The translations under genes and the position numbers were made by a program. Below are positions 28,356 to 35,061 of a DNA stretch of 64,000 nt, piece after piece; the stretch's first letter is position 1, and every line of letters starts with the position of its first letter. The notes below the pieces were generated by a model. The model was not told the DNA's origin, did not search any database, and worked only from the letters and a program-made list of their open reading frames with translations. This DNA comes from Halovulum marinum. Lineage in GTDB: Bacteria; Pseudomonadota; Alphaproteobacteria; Rhodobacterales; Rhodobacteraceae. The stretch covers positions 60,218-124,217 of the forward strand of contig NZ_WIND01000011.1 in NCBI RefSeq assembly GCF_009697225.1, written 5' to 3'.

Positions 28356-28898
28356 CTAGCGCTGCCGCGTCCACCCGCTGCTGCCGCGCGGGCCGTCCTC
28401 GTCCACCTCGTCGGGGTCCAGCCGCTGGTATTCGGCGTCGATCGGGCCGTCGCTGCCGTCACCGGCACCCGGATGCGCGCCCGGCCCCGGGCCGGCGGGT
28501 CCGCCGCCGGTGCGGAACACCGCGACCTTCCCCGAGATGTTCGCGGCGGCGCTGCGGATGATCGACGCGCGCACCGGCGGCAGCAGCAGCAGGAAGCCGA
28601 CGGTGTCGGTGAAGAAGCCCGGCGTCAGCAGCAGCGCGCCGGCGAACAGGATCATCGCCCCGTGCGCCAGCGTCGCGGTGGGGTTCTCGCCGGCGTTCAT
28701 CCGCCGCTGCAGCTCGGCCAGCGTCGCCAGCCCCTGCGCGCGCATCAGCGCCGTGCCGGCGATCGCGGTCAGCACCACCACGGCCAGCGTCGGCCACAGG
28801 CCGATCCAGCCGCCGACCTGGATGAAAAGCGCGATCTCGACGATCGGAACCGCGACGAAGGCCGCGAACAACAGCGCGGTGAACCTGCCTCGTGCCAA
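28356..28898 (-). CDS. fxsA: FxsA-family membrane protein
   Basis: The roughly 180-aa inner-membrane protein has VPIVEIALFIQVGGWIGLWPTL and an ALLLTPGFFTDTVGFLLLLPPVR segment, both FxsA signatures, then a hydrophilic Gly/Pro-rich tail ending in a DPDEVDEDGP acidic stretch. E. coli FxsA relieves F-plasmid exclusion of phage T7; its normal role is unclear. The start is a TTG at 28898 with GGGAGG at the right distance; an ATG further upstream would remove the N-terminal membrane start pattern. It is divergent from the Tim44-like gene. Confidence 0.88.
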   Translation of the reverse strand: MARGRFTALLFAAFVAVPIVEIALFIQVGGWIGLWPTLAVVVLTAIAGTALMRAQGLATLAELQRRMNAGENPTATLAHGAMILFAGALLLTPGFFTDTVGFLLLLPPVRASIIRSAAANISGKVAVFRTGGGPAGPGPGAHPGAGDGSDGPIDAEYQRLDPDEVDEDGPRGSSGWTRQR

Positions 28899-29002
28899 AT
28901 TGCCTCCCCTCTGCCAATGGACTTGGCCTGACTGACCCCCTACATAGGTAACATGGCGTCCCGTCGCCACCGTTCAGCCACGCGAAACACGAAAGGGCAC
29001 TT

Positions 29003-29665
29003 ATGGGCTCGCAATTGATCCAGATCCTGGTCCTGGCGGGTGTTGCCCTGTTCCTGATCCTGCGGCTGCGCGACGTGCTGGGCACGCGCGGCGGCTTCGA
29101 GAAACCGCTGGGCGGCCGCACCAAGCCCGAGGTCGAGCGGTCACGCAGCTTCGAGGTCATCGACGGCGGCGGCACCGATCACGACATCGCCGATCACGTC
29201 GATCCGGAAAGCCCGGCGGCGCAGGCGCTGGCGCAGATGAAGCAGGCCGAACCCGGGTTCTCGGTGTCGGAATTCGCTCACGGCGCGCGCCAGGCCTACG
29301 AGCTGATCCTGATGGCCTACGAGAACGGCGAGCTGGACACGCTGGAGCAGTTCCTCGCCCCCGAGGTGTACGAGAGCTTCTCGTCGGCGGTGTTCGCCCG
29401 TGCCGACAGGGGCCTGACCGTCGATGCGAATTTCGTGGGCATCCGCGAGCTGAAGATCGTCGGCGCCAATTTCGACCCCGACACGCGCGAGGGCGACGTC
29501 TCGGTCCGCTTCGTGGGCGAGCTGACCTCGGTCGTGCGCAACCCCGACGGAGAGGTGGTCGAGGGCGACCCGCAGGAGATCAAGCGCCAGAAGGACGTCT
29601 GGACCTTCAGCCGCGTGATGGGCAGCGACAGCCCCAACTGGTTGCTGGTCGCCACCGGCGGCTGA
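29003..29665 (+). CDS. Tim44-domain protein (TimA-like)
   Basis: The 220-aa protein has a single N-terminal membrane segment (LIQILVLAGVALFLILRL), a linker rich in charged residues, and a C-terminal Tim44/NTF2-like domain (FAHGARQAYELILMAYENGELDTLEQFLAPEVYESF; ANFVGIRELKIVGA; VWTFSRVMGSDSPNWLLVATGG). It is related to the mitochondrial import-motor subunit Tim44; the bacterial form sits at the inner membrane. GAAAGGG precedes the ATG. Its divergence from secB-fxsA is conserved in the order. Confidence 0.92.
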   Translation: MGSQLIQILVLAGVALFLILRLRDVLGTRGGFEKPLGGRTKPEVERSRSFEVIDGGGTDHDIADHVDPESPAAQALAQMKQAEPGFSVSEFAHGARQAYELILMAYENGELDTLEQFLAPEVYESFSSAVFARADRGLTVDANFVGIRELKIVGANFDPDTREGDVSVRFVGELTSVVRNPDGEVVEGDPQEIKRQKDVWTFSRVMGSDSPNWLLVATGG

Positions 29666-29674
29666 CCCCGTGGG

Positions 29675-30316
29675 ATGGCGTCCGGGCGCAGAAAACCCCG
29701 CCGACGTCTGACCGAGGACGAACGCGCCCTCTGGGACCGGTTCAGCGCCACGCTGACGCCGATCGAAAAGCGCCGGCGCGACACAGGCGCAGGCACCGGC
29801 GTGCCCGAGCCGCGGAACCGTCCCTCACCCCCCGAAGCGACGACGCCGCCGCGGGCCGAGCCGCCGCCACTGCCACCGCCACAGATCCCGCGCCCGCAAC
29901 AGACGCCGGCGAAAGGCCGCGTCCGCGTCAGCCTCAGCCCCGATCCGATGGACCGCCTGCGCACCGCGCCGCCGCGCATGGACGCCAAGACCTTCGGCCG
30001 GCTGAAACGCGGCAAGCTGGCGCCCGAGGCGCGGATCGACCTGCACGGCATGTCCGCGCAGCGTGCCCACGCGGCGCTGCGCATGTTCCTCGCCGATGCC
30101 TATGCACGGGAAATGCGGCTGGTGCTGGTAATCACCGGCAAGGGCCGGCGCGACCATCCGATGGACCCGCCCGCGCGCCAGGGCGTGCTGCGCAACGAAC
30201 TGCCGCACTGGCTGGCGCAGCCGCCACTGTCGGCGCTGGTGCTGCAGACTTCCCCGGCGCATGACCGGCACGGCGGCGGCGGGGCCTATTACGTGTATCT
30301 CAGGCGGCGACGCTGA
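29675..30316 (+). CDS. Smr-domain protein
   Basis: The 213-aa protein has a basic, disordered, Pro-rich N-terminal half and a C-terminal Smr (small MutS-related) domain. Here RIDLHGMSAQRAHAALRMFL gives the LDxHG-type motif near residue 120, and VLVITGKGRRDHP with a C-terminal GGGAYYVYLRRRR complete the domain. Smr domains nick or bind branched nucleic acids or act on ribosomes. It starts 9 bp after the Tim44-like gene; the mltA gene that I recall between these two genes in several relatives is absent here. Confidence 0.9.
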   Translation: MASGRRKPRRRLTEDERALWDRFSATLTPIEKRRRDTGAGTGVPEPRNRPSPPEATTPPRAEPPPLPPPQIPRPQQTPAKGRVRVSLSPDPMDRLRTAPPRMDAKTFGRLKRGKLAPEARIDLHGMSAQRAHAALRMFLADAYAREMRLVLVITGKGRRDHPMDPPARQGVLRNELPHWLAQPPLSALVLQTSPAHDRHGGGGAYYVYLRRRR

Positions 30317-30331
30317 GCGCGCCTCGGCGGC

Positions 30332-30880
30332 CTACATCACCGCGTGCAGCGCGGACTGCCGCGGATCGTGCACCGGCCGGAAGCCCAGCGCCTCGGCAAG
30401 CCGCGAGCCCTGCGGCGTGACCGGGTTGGTGAAGATCGGGCACTCGTTCCAGCCGCACAGGTCCAGCCAGGTCGCCACCTTCAGCAGCGCCGCCTTGGCC
30501 TTGCCGCGCAGCACGAAGCACCAGGCGAAGATCGCCACCACCGATTGCGGGTTGTCGGCCAGATGCGCCATGTCGGGGGCGCGGGCGTCGAAGCGGTCCT
30601 CGTGCAGGGCCTTCAGCCCCGCGTCGTTCAGGAACAACAGCGCGAACACGCCCGAGGTCTTGCCCTTGCCGTCCTCGACCTTCCAGATGCTGAAGCCCTG
30701 CTTGGCATGCACGTCGCGCACGGTCTCGACCGAGGCGATGCCGTCGCCAAGGACGTCCGAGATGTAGCGGTGCAGATCCGCGATCTCGACGCTGTTCGCC
30801 GGCGTGACGTTGATGTCGACGGTGCGGCGGCGATAGCTGGAGAGCGTGCGGATCTTGGGGATCGAGTCCCGCGTGGACAT
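30332..30880 (-). CDS. Hypothetical protein, possibly acyltransferase-like
   Basis: I do not recognise a named family. The roughly 182-aa soluble protein has mixed alpha/beta content. Its C-terminal TNPVTPQGSRLAEALGFRPV resembles the last helix and strand of GNAT acetyltransferases, but the acetyl-CoA loop (R/Q-x-x-G-x-G/A) is not visible. A KALHEDRFDARAPDMAHLADNP stretch and a hydrophobic VVAIFAWCFVLRGKAKAALLKVATWL segment lie in the middle. GGAAACG precedes the ATG at 30880; an ATG at 30898 is an alternative. It converges on the Smr gene. Confidence 0.7.
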   Translation of the reverse strand: MSTRDSIPKIRTLSSYRRRTVDINVTPANSVEIADLHRYISDVLGDGIASVETVRDVHAKQGFSIWKVEDGKGKTSGVFALLFLNDAGLKALHEDRFDARAPDMAHLADNPQSVVAIFAWCFVLRGKAKAALLKVATWLDLCGWNECPIFTNPVTPQGSRLAEALGFRPVHDPRQSALHAVM

Positions 30881-31018
30881 CGTTTCCACATTCGGCATTA
30901 GGATGCTGCCCCCGAAATACTTTCCGCACGTTTACACTAAAGTCATCGGTTGTGTCACGCGATTCGAAAATGCCTCAGACGCGAAGCGTGCGGATTGCAA
31001 CACCCGATCGCGGCGATC

Positions 31019-31573
31019 TCAGCGCGGCGAACGTTTCGCCAGGATGCGCTGCAGCGTGCGCCGGTGCATGTTCAGCCGCCGCGCGGTTTCACTGACATTG
31101 CGGTCGCACAGCTCGAACACCCGCTGGATGTGCTCCCATTTCACCCGGTCGGCGGACATCGGGTTCTCGGGCGGCGGCGGCTTGTCCTCGCCGCGGGCCA
31201 GCAGCGCGTTGGTGACGTCGTTGGCGTCGGCCGGCTTCGACATGTAGTCGGTGGCGCCGATCTTCACCGCCGCGACCGCGGTGGCGATGGCACCGTACCC
31301 GGTCAGCACCACGATGCGGCTGTCGGGGCGCTTCTCGCGCAGCGCCTCGACCACGTCCAGCCCGTTGCCGTCCTCCAGCCGCAGGTCGATGACCGCGTAG
31401 GCCGGCGGGCGGGTGGCGGCGACCGACTTGCCCTCAGCCACGGTCTGCACCGCGGTGGGCTCGAAGCCCCGCTTCTCCATCGCACGGGCGAGCCGGCGCA
31501 GGAACGGCTCGTCGTCGTCGACCAGCAGCAGGGACCGGTCCGGGCCGAGGTCGCTGAATTCGGTGTCGGGCAT
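31019..31573 (-). CDS. regA: Redox response regulator RegA/PrrA/ActR
   Basis: The 184-aa protein has the exact family length. The receiver domain carries the acidic pocket LLLVDDDE, phosphoacceptor Asp63 in YAVIDLRLEDG and a conserved Lys in YMSKPADAND. A short Pro-rich linker (KPPPPEN) leads to a Fis-type helix-turn-helix at the C-terminus (NVSETARRLNMHRRTLQRIL). RegA, phosphorylated by RegB, controls respiration, carbon and nitrogen fixation, and photosynthesis where present. Neither regB nor senC lies in the window. AAGGATAA precedes the start at 31573. The 3' gene of the same strand is the hypothetical protein. Confidence 0.93.
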   Translation of the reverse strand: MPDTEFSDLGPDRSLLLVDDDEPFLRRLARAMEKRGFEPTAVQTVAEGKSVAATRPPAYAVIDLRLEDGNGLDVVEALREKRPDSRIVVLTGYGAIATAVAAVKIGATDYMSKPADANDVTNALLARGEDKPPPPENPMSADRVKWEHIQRVFELCDRNVSETARRLNMHRRTLQRILAKRSPR

Positions 31574-31624
31574 TGTTGTTATCCTTTGCCGTTTACGGAT
31601 CATTATGCGCCGCGGCCGGCAGCG

Positions 31625-31807
31625 TCAAAGGGAATGGCGCCTGCGCCGGCGGCCGGCGCTGCGGCGGTGGAACGCCGCATCCTTGCGCCGCAGCCAGCGG
31701 ATCAGCGCCGCAAGCTGCGGATGCGCGCGCAGCGCCCCGGGCGTGGCGTAGTCGCGCGCCAGTTCGGCCTCGGTCAGCGTGGCGTGGATCTCGTTGTGGC
31801 AGATCTG
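31625..31807 (-). pseudogene. HNH endonuclease gene, 3' part, split by the transposon
   Basis: The minus-strand reading gives the C-terminal half of an HNH endonuclease: HNEIHATLTEAELARDYATP and onward, ending in an Arg-rich HSL at a TGA. It joins the 5' part at 35089-35234. Counting one copy of the 8-bp duplication, the two parts form one uninterrupted 106-codon frame across QIC-HNEIH. The break falls just before the catalytic HNxxH element, so both fragments should be inactive. Confidence 0.88.
31800..31807. repeat. Target-site duplication, left copy
   Basis: CAGATCTG, identical to 35089-35096 and directly outside the left inverted repeat. An 8-bp duplication is the norm for IS1595-family insertions. 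Confidence 0.92.
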
Positions 31808-31834
31808 CGGACTTATGTAGCAAACGCACCAAGC
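31808..31834. repeat. Left terminal inverted repeat
   Basis: The 27-bp sequence starts CGGACTTATGTAGCAAA and ends CACCAAGC. It matches the complement of 35062-35088 at 25 of 27 positions. The stop codon of the first passenger gene overlaps its inner edge. Confidence 0.92.
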
Positions 31835-32682
31835 TATTCGTCGCGCAGATTGCTTTCGTGGATTTCGACAACCGTGTAACCCTTGGGGTCTCCATCAATT
31901 CGCTGAACGTGCACATCCACAACAAACACCAGATTGAGCGGGTTTTCCTCGCCCTGCATCATCTTTTCTTTCAAGTCTTGGATGCTTTGACGGAAATATA
32001 CCGGCAGAATTTTATCTGACACCTCAGGGATGCGCCCGCGATCACCTGTCCTGCCCTTCTCTTTGCCGGGGCCGCGGTTCGCTTGCTCTAAGAACAGCAT
32101 CACCTCACTACGGATACCGCTTTCGGTTGGGTCTGGTACTACTTTTGGTGCTGGCAGTGCGATGGCCTGCTCCATGTTAATGGACGCTTTGTTTATTTCA
32201 GCTTCATCGAAATTGTATTCGACAACCGTGCGCTTATCGCCATCGATCTTATCGTAACGCGCATGTTTGACGCCTAGCCGCGCGCCCGTTTTGCCCGTGA
32301 GGGGCTTCATAAACTCTTTAAGGTCTGCGGCGTCCTCTTTCGTCGGCGGTTCCAGTTTTTGAACTTCATCGCGCTTGCCAGAAAAGTAGCTGATGCCTCG
32401 CCAGACGCGGTTCGCAAAATCTGTAACGATCATGCCGCCATCCATCAGGGCAATGCCGCCCATCATAATTCCGTAGGGGGCAATCTCAGCAATAACAGAC
32501 CCTGTTTCCAGCCGCGTGACGAACAATTTGGGCGCTGCCTCATCATTGCTGCGGTAGTGCCGCTCGTACATTCGGGCCAGAGAGGCAAAGCTGTCCGCGA
32601 GGTCTCCCAATCCGACTGGCTCACCTGGATCAAGTGTGATTACAAGCCGGTCCCCATGTTCTTCAACATCGTAAGAAACCAT
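31834..32682 (-). CDS. Transposon passenger 1, uncharacterised 282-aa protein
   Basis: I do not recognise a named family with certainty. The N-terminal 60 residues alternate strand and helix (VGLGDLADSFASLARMYERHYR), then KLFVTRLETGSVIAEIAPYG. This pattern of a helix followed by a strand ending in GS-[IV]-I-A-[ED] recurs in several uncharacterised bacterial families. A hydrophobic stretch (IMMGGIALMDGGMIVTDFANRV) could be one membrane helix. The middle is charged, with a basic linker (GKEKGRTGDRG), and the C-terminus is beta-rich. Its start lies 1 bp after the DUF6471-like stop, with a GAGG ribosome site inside that gene. GC is about 50%, well below the host. Confidence 0.78.
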   Translation of the reverse strand: MVSYDVEEHGDRLVITLDPGEPVGLGDLADSFASLARMYERHYRSNDEAAPKLFVTRLETGSVIAEIAPYGIMMGGIALMDGGMIVTDFANRVWRGISYFSGKRDEVQKLEPPTKEDAADLKEFMKPLTGKTGARLGVKHARYDKIDGDKRTVVEYNFDEAEINKASINMEQAIALPAPKVVPDPTESGIRSEVMLFLEQANRGPGKEKGRTGDRGRIPEVSDKILPVYFRQSIQDLKEKMMQGEENPLNLVFVVDVHVQRIDGDPKGYTVVEIHESNLRDE

Positions 32683-32683
32683 T

Positions 32684-32914
32684 TCAGAGCCTCACTTCTG
32701 TGACCTCAATTGCAGCCATACATTGCAGAAAGAAAGCCATAGTAAAAACGCCACGGCTGATCTTGTTCGCAATGTTTTTTTCGTTCTCCTGAACGCCAAT
32801 TTTTTCAAGTAAATCAGATAATTGGGCGTATGTCACACCCTTTCTCTTGAGTTCGGACCTAAGTAAATTCTTAGCTCGGCTCGACCATTCTGCGTCTGTT
32901 TGCGCTTTCGGCAT
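32684..32914 (-). CDS. Transposon passenger 2, DUF6471-like putative DNA-binding protein
   Basis: The 76-aa protein (AEWSSRAKNLLRSELKRKGVTYAQLSDLLEKIGV, then NEKNIANKISRGVF and AFFLQCMAAIEV) fits the DUF6471 pattern: a small helical domain resembling a lambda-repressor-type helix-turn-helix. I judge it the likely repressor of the divergent promoter region, where two identical palindromes lie 23 and 66 bp upstream of its start. It is the first gene of a two-gene unit with passenger 1. Family assignment is by pattern only. Confidence 0.8.
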   Translation of the reverse strand: MPKAQTDAEWSSRAKNLLRSELKRKGVTYAQLSDLLEKIGVQENEKNIANKISRGVFTMAFFLQCMAAIEVTEVRL

Positions 32915-32936
32915 ATCACTACCTCGGTGGTTAAAT

Positions 32937-32950
32937 CCCTATTTATAGGG
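32937..32950. promoter_or_regulatory. Candidate operator, copy 1
   Basis: CCCTATTTATAGGG: perfect 6-bp inverted arms around TT, repeated exactly 43 bp away, in the gap between the divergent DUF6471-like and transposase genes. Confidence 0.65.
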
Positions 32951-32979
32951 ATATAGCCCTTGTAATGATGCTTTGTAAC

Positions 32980-32993
32980 CCCTATTTATAGGG
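32980..32993. promoter_or_regulatory. Candidate operator, copy 2
   Basis: This is a second exact copy of CCCTATTTATAGGG, 23 bp before the transposase start. A repressor bound here would block the transposase promoter. Confidence 0.65.
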
Positions 32994-33016
32994 TATAGGC
33001 ATCATAGGTAATGATA

Positions 33017-33985
33017 ATGGCACAGCACTTCCTTCTCAGCGCAGCCGCCCGGACGCTTTCCCTGAAAGCGATCTACAAGGCGGGCGAGGAAGCTGCTTAC
33101 GAGACGTTCAAGAACATCCGCTGGGCTTCTACCGGCGGCGAGGCTGTTTGCCCCCGCTGCGGTTGCTGTGAGGCTTATGAGATTGCCACCCGCCGCAAGT
33201 TCAAGTGTCGCGCCAAAGAGTGCCGTCACCAGTTTTCCGTGACCTCGGGCACCATCTTCGCCAGCCGCAAACTGGACTTCGTGGATCTGCTGGCCGCGAT
33301 CTGCATCTTCGTCAGCAACGCCAAGGGCATGTCCTCGGTTCAGTTCTCCCGCACCCTTGACGTCCAGTACAAGACGGCTTGGGTTCTGGCCCACAAGCTG
33401 CGCGAGGCGCTGGCGGGTGAGATTGCAGACGCCCGCCTGGATGGCGAAGTTGAGATTGACGGCGCGTACTTCGGTGGCCACGCCCGCCTGGAGAACCGCA
33501 AGGAAGACCGCAAGGACCGCCGCCGGACCGAGAACCGTCCGACCACCCGCCGCGTGGTTGTCGCCCTCCGTGAGCGCATGGGCCGCACCCTGCCGTTCGT
33601 TCGCAAGCAGGAAGCCGAGGGCGTGGAAATCGCCTTCGACAAGCTGGACCCCGCCGCATCGATCTACGCCGACGAGGGCCACCACTGGGACACTCTGGAA
33701 GACACGTTCGGCGGTGGCCGCGTGAACCACTCGGTCGAGTACAGCGCCGGTCACGGCAAGCACACCAACTGGGTGGAAAGCTACTTCTCCCGCCTGCGCC
33801 GCATGGTGTCGGGCCAGCACCATTGGGTTTCGCCCAAGTACCTGCACCAGTACGCCAACCACGCCGCTTGGCTGGAAGATCATCGCGAGACGGGCAACAA
33901 GGGCCTGACATTGCGCGCCCTCGGCAATGCTCTGGCCGCGCCGGTTAGCCGGGACTTCAAGGGCTACTGGCAGCGTGCGGTTTAA
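33017..33985 (+). CDS. IS1595-family (ISXO2-like) DDE transposase
   Basis: The 322-aa protein has an N-terminal zinc ribbon (C45-P-R-C48 with C64 and C69) and a helix region, then the ISXO2-like RNase-H-fold catalytic domain. D148 in EVEIDGAYFGG, D219 in IYADEGHHW and E254 in HTNWVESYFSRLRR are the probable catalytic triad. The frame is intact. ATG 33017 is chosen because AGG lies eight bases upstream; ATG 33011 is too close to it. Codon use is host-like, unlike the passengers next to it. It probably catalyses cut-and-paste movement of the whole element. Confidence 0.93.
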   Translation: MAQHFLLSAAARTLSLKAIYKAGEEAAYETFKNIRWASTGGEAVCPRCGCCEAYEIATRRKFKCRAKECRHQFSVTSGTIFASRKLDFVDLLAAICIFVSNAKGMSSVQFSRTLDVQYKTAWVLAHKLREALAGEIADARLDGEVEIDGAYFGGHARLENRKEDRKDRRRTENRPTTRRVVVALRERMGRTLPFVRKQEAEGVEIAFDKLDPAASIYADEGHHWDTLEDTFGGGRVNHSVEYSAGHGKHTNWVESYFSRLRRMVSGQHHWVSPKYLHQYANHAAWLEDHRETGNKGLTLRALGNALAAPVSRDFKGYWQRAV

Positions 33986-34038
33986 CGAAAAGAATCAAGA
34001 CGAGACTCAAATCGCAATTATTGTCAACGATAAAATCA

Positions 34039-34066
34039 TAGACCGGGTGGCATTATCTGCTATACT
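34039..34066 (+). promoter_or_regulatory. Candidate sigma-70 promoter for the predicted RNA
   Basis: A -35-like TAGACC (34039-34044), a 16-bp spacer and a -10-like TATACT (34061-34066) lie so that transcription would begin about seven bases on, near the G at 34074 where the predicted RNA fold starts. Confidence 0.45.
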
Positions 34067-34073
34067 CTGATTC

Positions 34074-34158
34074 GTGGAGAATGCGGTAAAGCCCACGTCC
34101 GCCATCATTGGCCGAAAGGCCTTTGGGTGCTTAGGGGAGCTTGTGGGTCCCCCTCCAC
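34074..34158 (+). ncRNA. Predicted structured small RNA in the transposon
   Basis: These 85 nt can fold into a closing stem GTGGAG/CTCCAC (34074-34079 with 34153-34158) around three hairpins. These are GCGG/CCGC (34083-34086 with 34099-34102), GGCC-GAAA-GGCC (34110-34121, a GNRA tetraloop) and GGGGA/TCCCC (34134-34138 with 34148-34152). The loops of the first and third can pair as CCCAC (34092-34096) with GTGGG (34143-34147). The GAAA loop favours the plus strand. The RNA ends exactly at the stop codon of the convergent BECR-like gene, and no U-run follows, so its 3' end is uncertain. I match it to no RNA family I know; the fold was worked out by eye. Confidence 0.45.
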
Positions 34159-34614
34159 CTACTTGAAATATCCGATTTTACTGAAATCTCGAAGAACCTC
34201 CGCGCCCCGCAGTTTGGAACGGCTCATCTTACTTGTCCTGTAGAACGTCCGTAAGAAAATTCCGGTGTCTGCATCATCCCTTGCCATGACAGCATAGTGG
34301 CATCGCTTTGGCTGGGGGTGATCATGCAATACACCAACTATTTGCATGGGCGCTCCCCTGTCGTGTTGCCTATAAAAGTCTCCATACTTTACCAAGTTCT
34401 TTATAATTAAAGCACTTTCTGGAGACATGGAGTGATCTGCGTGGTGCCGAATTTTCATCGCGTCTCTGTGAGATACCAGCACTCGACTAGATGCCCAGCC
34501 GAGCTTTATCCTGACTTCGGATGGTATCCGCCCGATGTGCACTAAGGATTCAGGCGGGAGCCGCCCGCAGAAGAGACTAAAAAGACTTTGGTCGTCTGGA
34601 TCGATGTGAAGCAC
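34159..34614 (-). CDS. Transposon passenger 3, possible BECR-fold (PBECR-like) nuclease
   Basis: The 151-aa protein has an order of elements that resembles phage-type Barnase-EndoU-ColicinE5/D-RelE (PBECR) domains. These are VLVSHRDAMKIRHHADHSM (strand, helix, His-rich turn), ALIIKNLVKYGDFYRQ (helix and yG turn), IVGVLHD and CHYAVMARDD (strands) and a final FLRTFYRTSK strand. Candidate catalytic residues are His and Arg/Lys in the first helix and Thr/Tyr/Arg of TFYR. This is a pattern match, not a search result. It is A/T-rich compared with the host. It is the second gene after the winged-helix protein (35-bp gap), and the predicted RNA is convergent to it. Confidence 0.72.
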   Translation of the reverse strand: MLHIDPDDQSLFSLFCGRLPPESLVHIGRIPSEVRIKLGWASSRVLVSHRDAMKIRHHADHSMSPESALIIKNLVKYGDFYRQHDRGAPMQIVGVLHDHPQPKRCHYAVMARDDADTGIFLRTFYRTSKMSRSKLRGAEVLRDFSKIGYFK

Positions 34615-34649
34615 AGGTTGTGGATATCACTAAAACTACTAAGAGTCTC

Positions 34650-35030
34650 CTAGACTTGACACCACACCCGCCCCTCATGCGTCACCAGCCCCGCGCGCTG
34701 CATAGCGTGTAGCGCCACATACACCCGCTTGTAAGCCTGCTTGTACATCAGGCCGGGGCTCTGCGCCGCCACTGCCCGCGCCAACTCTGGCCCGGTCTTT
34801 GGGCCTTCCCTCAGTTCCCCTAGCAGCGCCGTGCGCAGCTTGTTGCGGGCGAAGTGCTTGGGCACCTTCTGCGGGACGTAGTAGTCGCCGGGGTCCACGC
34901 CACGAAGGCGCAACAGGGCCTCCACGTGCGCAAGCCCGTCCTGGCCCTCACGGATTATCTCGGCCCGCAGGTGCAGTAGCGCCGTTGTGATGCTAGTATC
35001 GGATATGCGGCCCAAGCGGATGTTTTCCAT
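34650..35030 (-). CDS. Transposon passenger 4, winged-helix-like protein
   Basis: The 126-aa protein has an N-terminal helical region (SITTALLHLRAEIIREGQDGLAHVEALLRLRGVDP) and a C-terminal winged-helix pattern (LRTALLGELREGPKTGPELARAV, then AYKRVYVALHAMQRAGLVTHEGRVW). I infer DNA binding. It is GC-rich, unlike passenger 3 below it. A perfect inverted repeat ends 3 bp before its start codon, so self-regulation is plausible. No clear ribosome site is visible; it may be leaderless. Confidence 0.78.
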   Translation of the reverse strand: MENIRLGRISDTSITTALLHLRAEIIREGQDGLAHVEALLRLRGVDPGDYYVPQKVPKHFARNKLRTALLGELREGPKTGPELARAVAAQSPGLMYKQAYKRVYVALHAMQRAGLVTHEGRVWCQV

Positions 35031-35033
35031 AGG

Positions 35034-35051
35034 CCGATATTGGCATATCGG
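35034..35051. promoter_or_regulatory. Candidate operator before the winged-helix gene
   Basis: CCGATATTGGCATATCGG has perfect 7-bp arms around a 4-nt spacer and is placed between the right inverted repeat and the passenger-4 start codon. Confidence 0.6.
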
Positions 35052-35061
35052 TATGCGCCGC

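Noticed and set aside
33011..33016. Transposase start at ATG 33011
   Set aside because: Only two bases separate it from the AGG ribosome site; ATG 33017 has normal spacing.
34074..34158. tRNA interpretation of the four-helix RNA
   Set aside because: No T-loop (TTCRANY), no anticodon stem of normal length and no CCA-type end; lengths of arms do not fit any tRNA.
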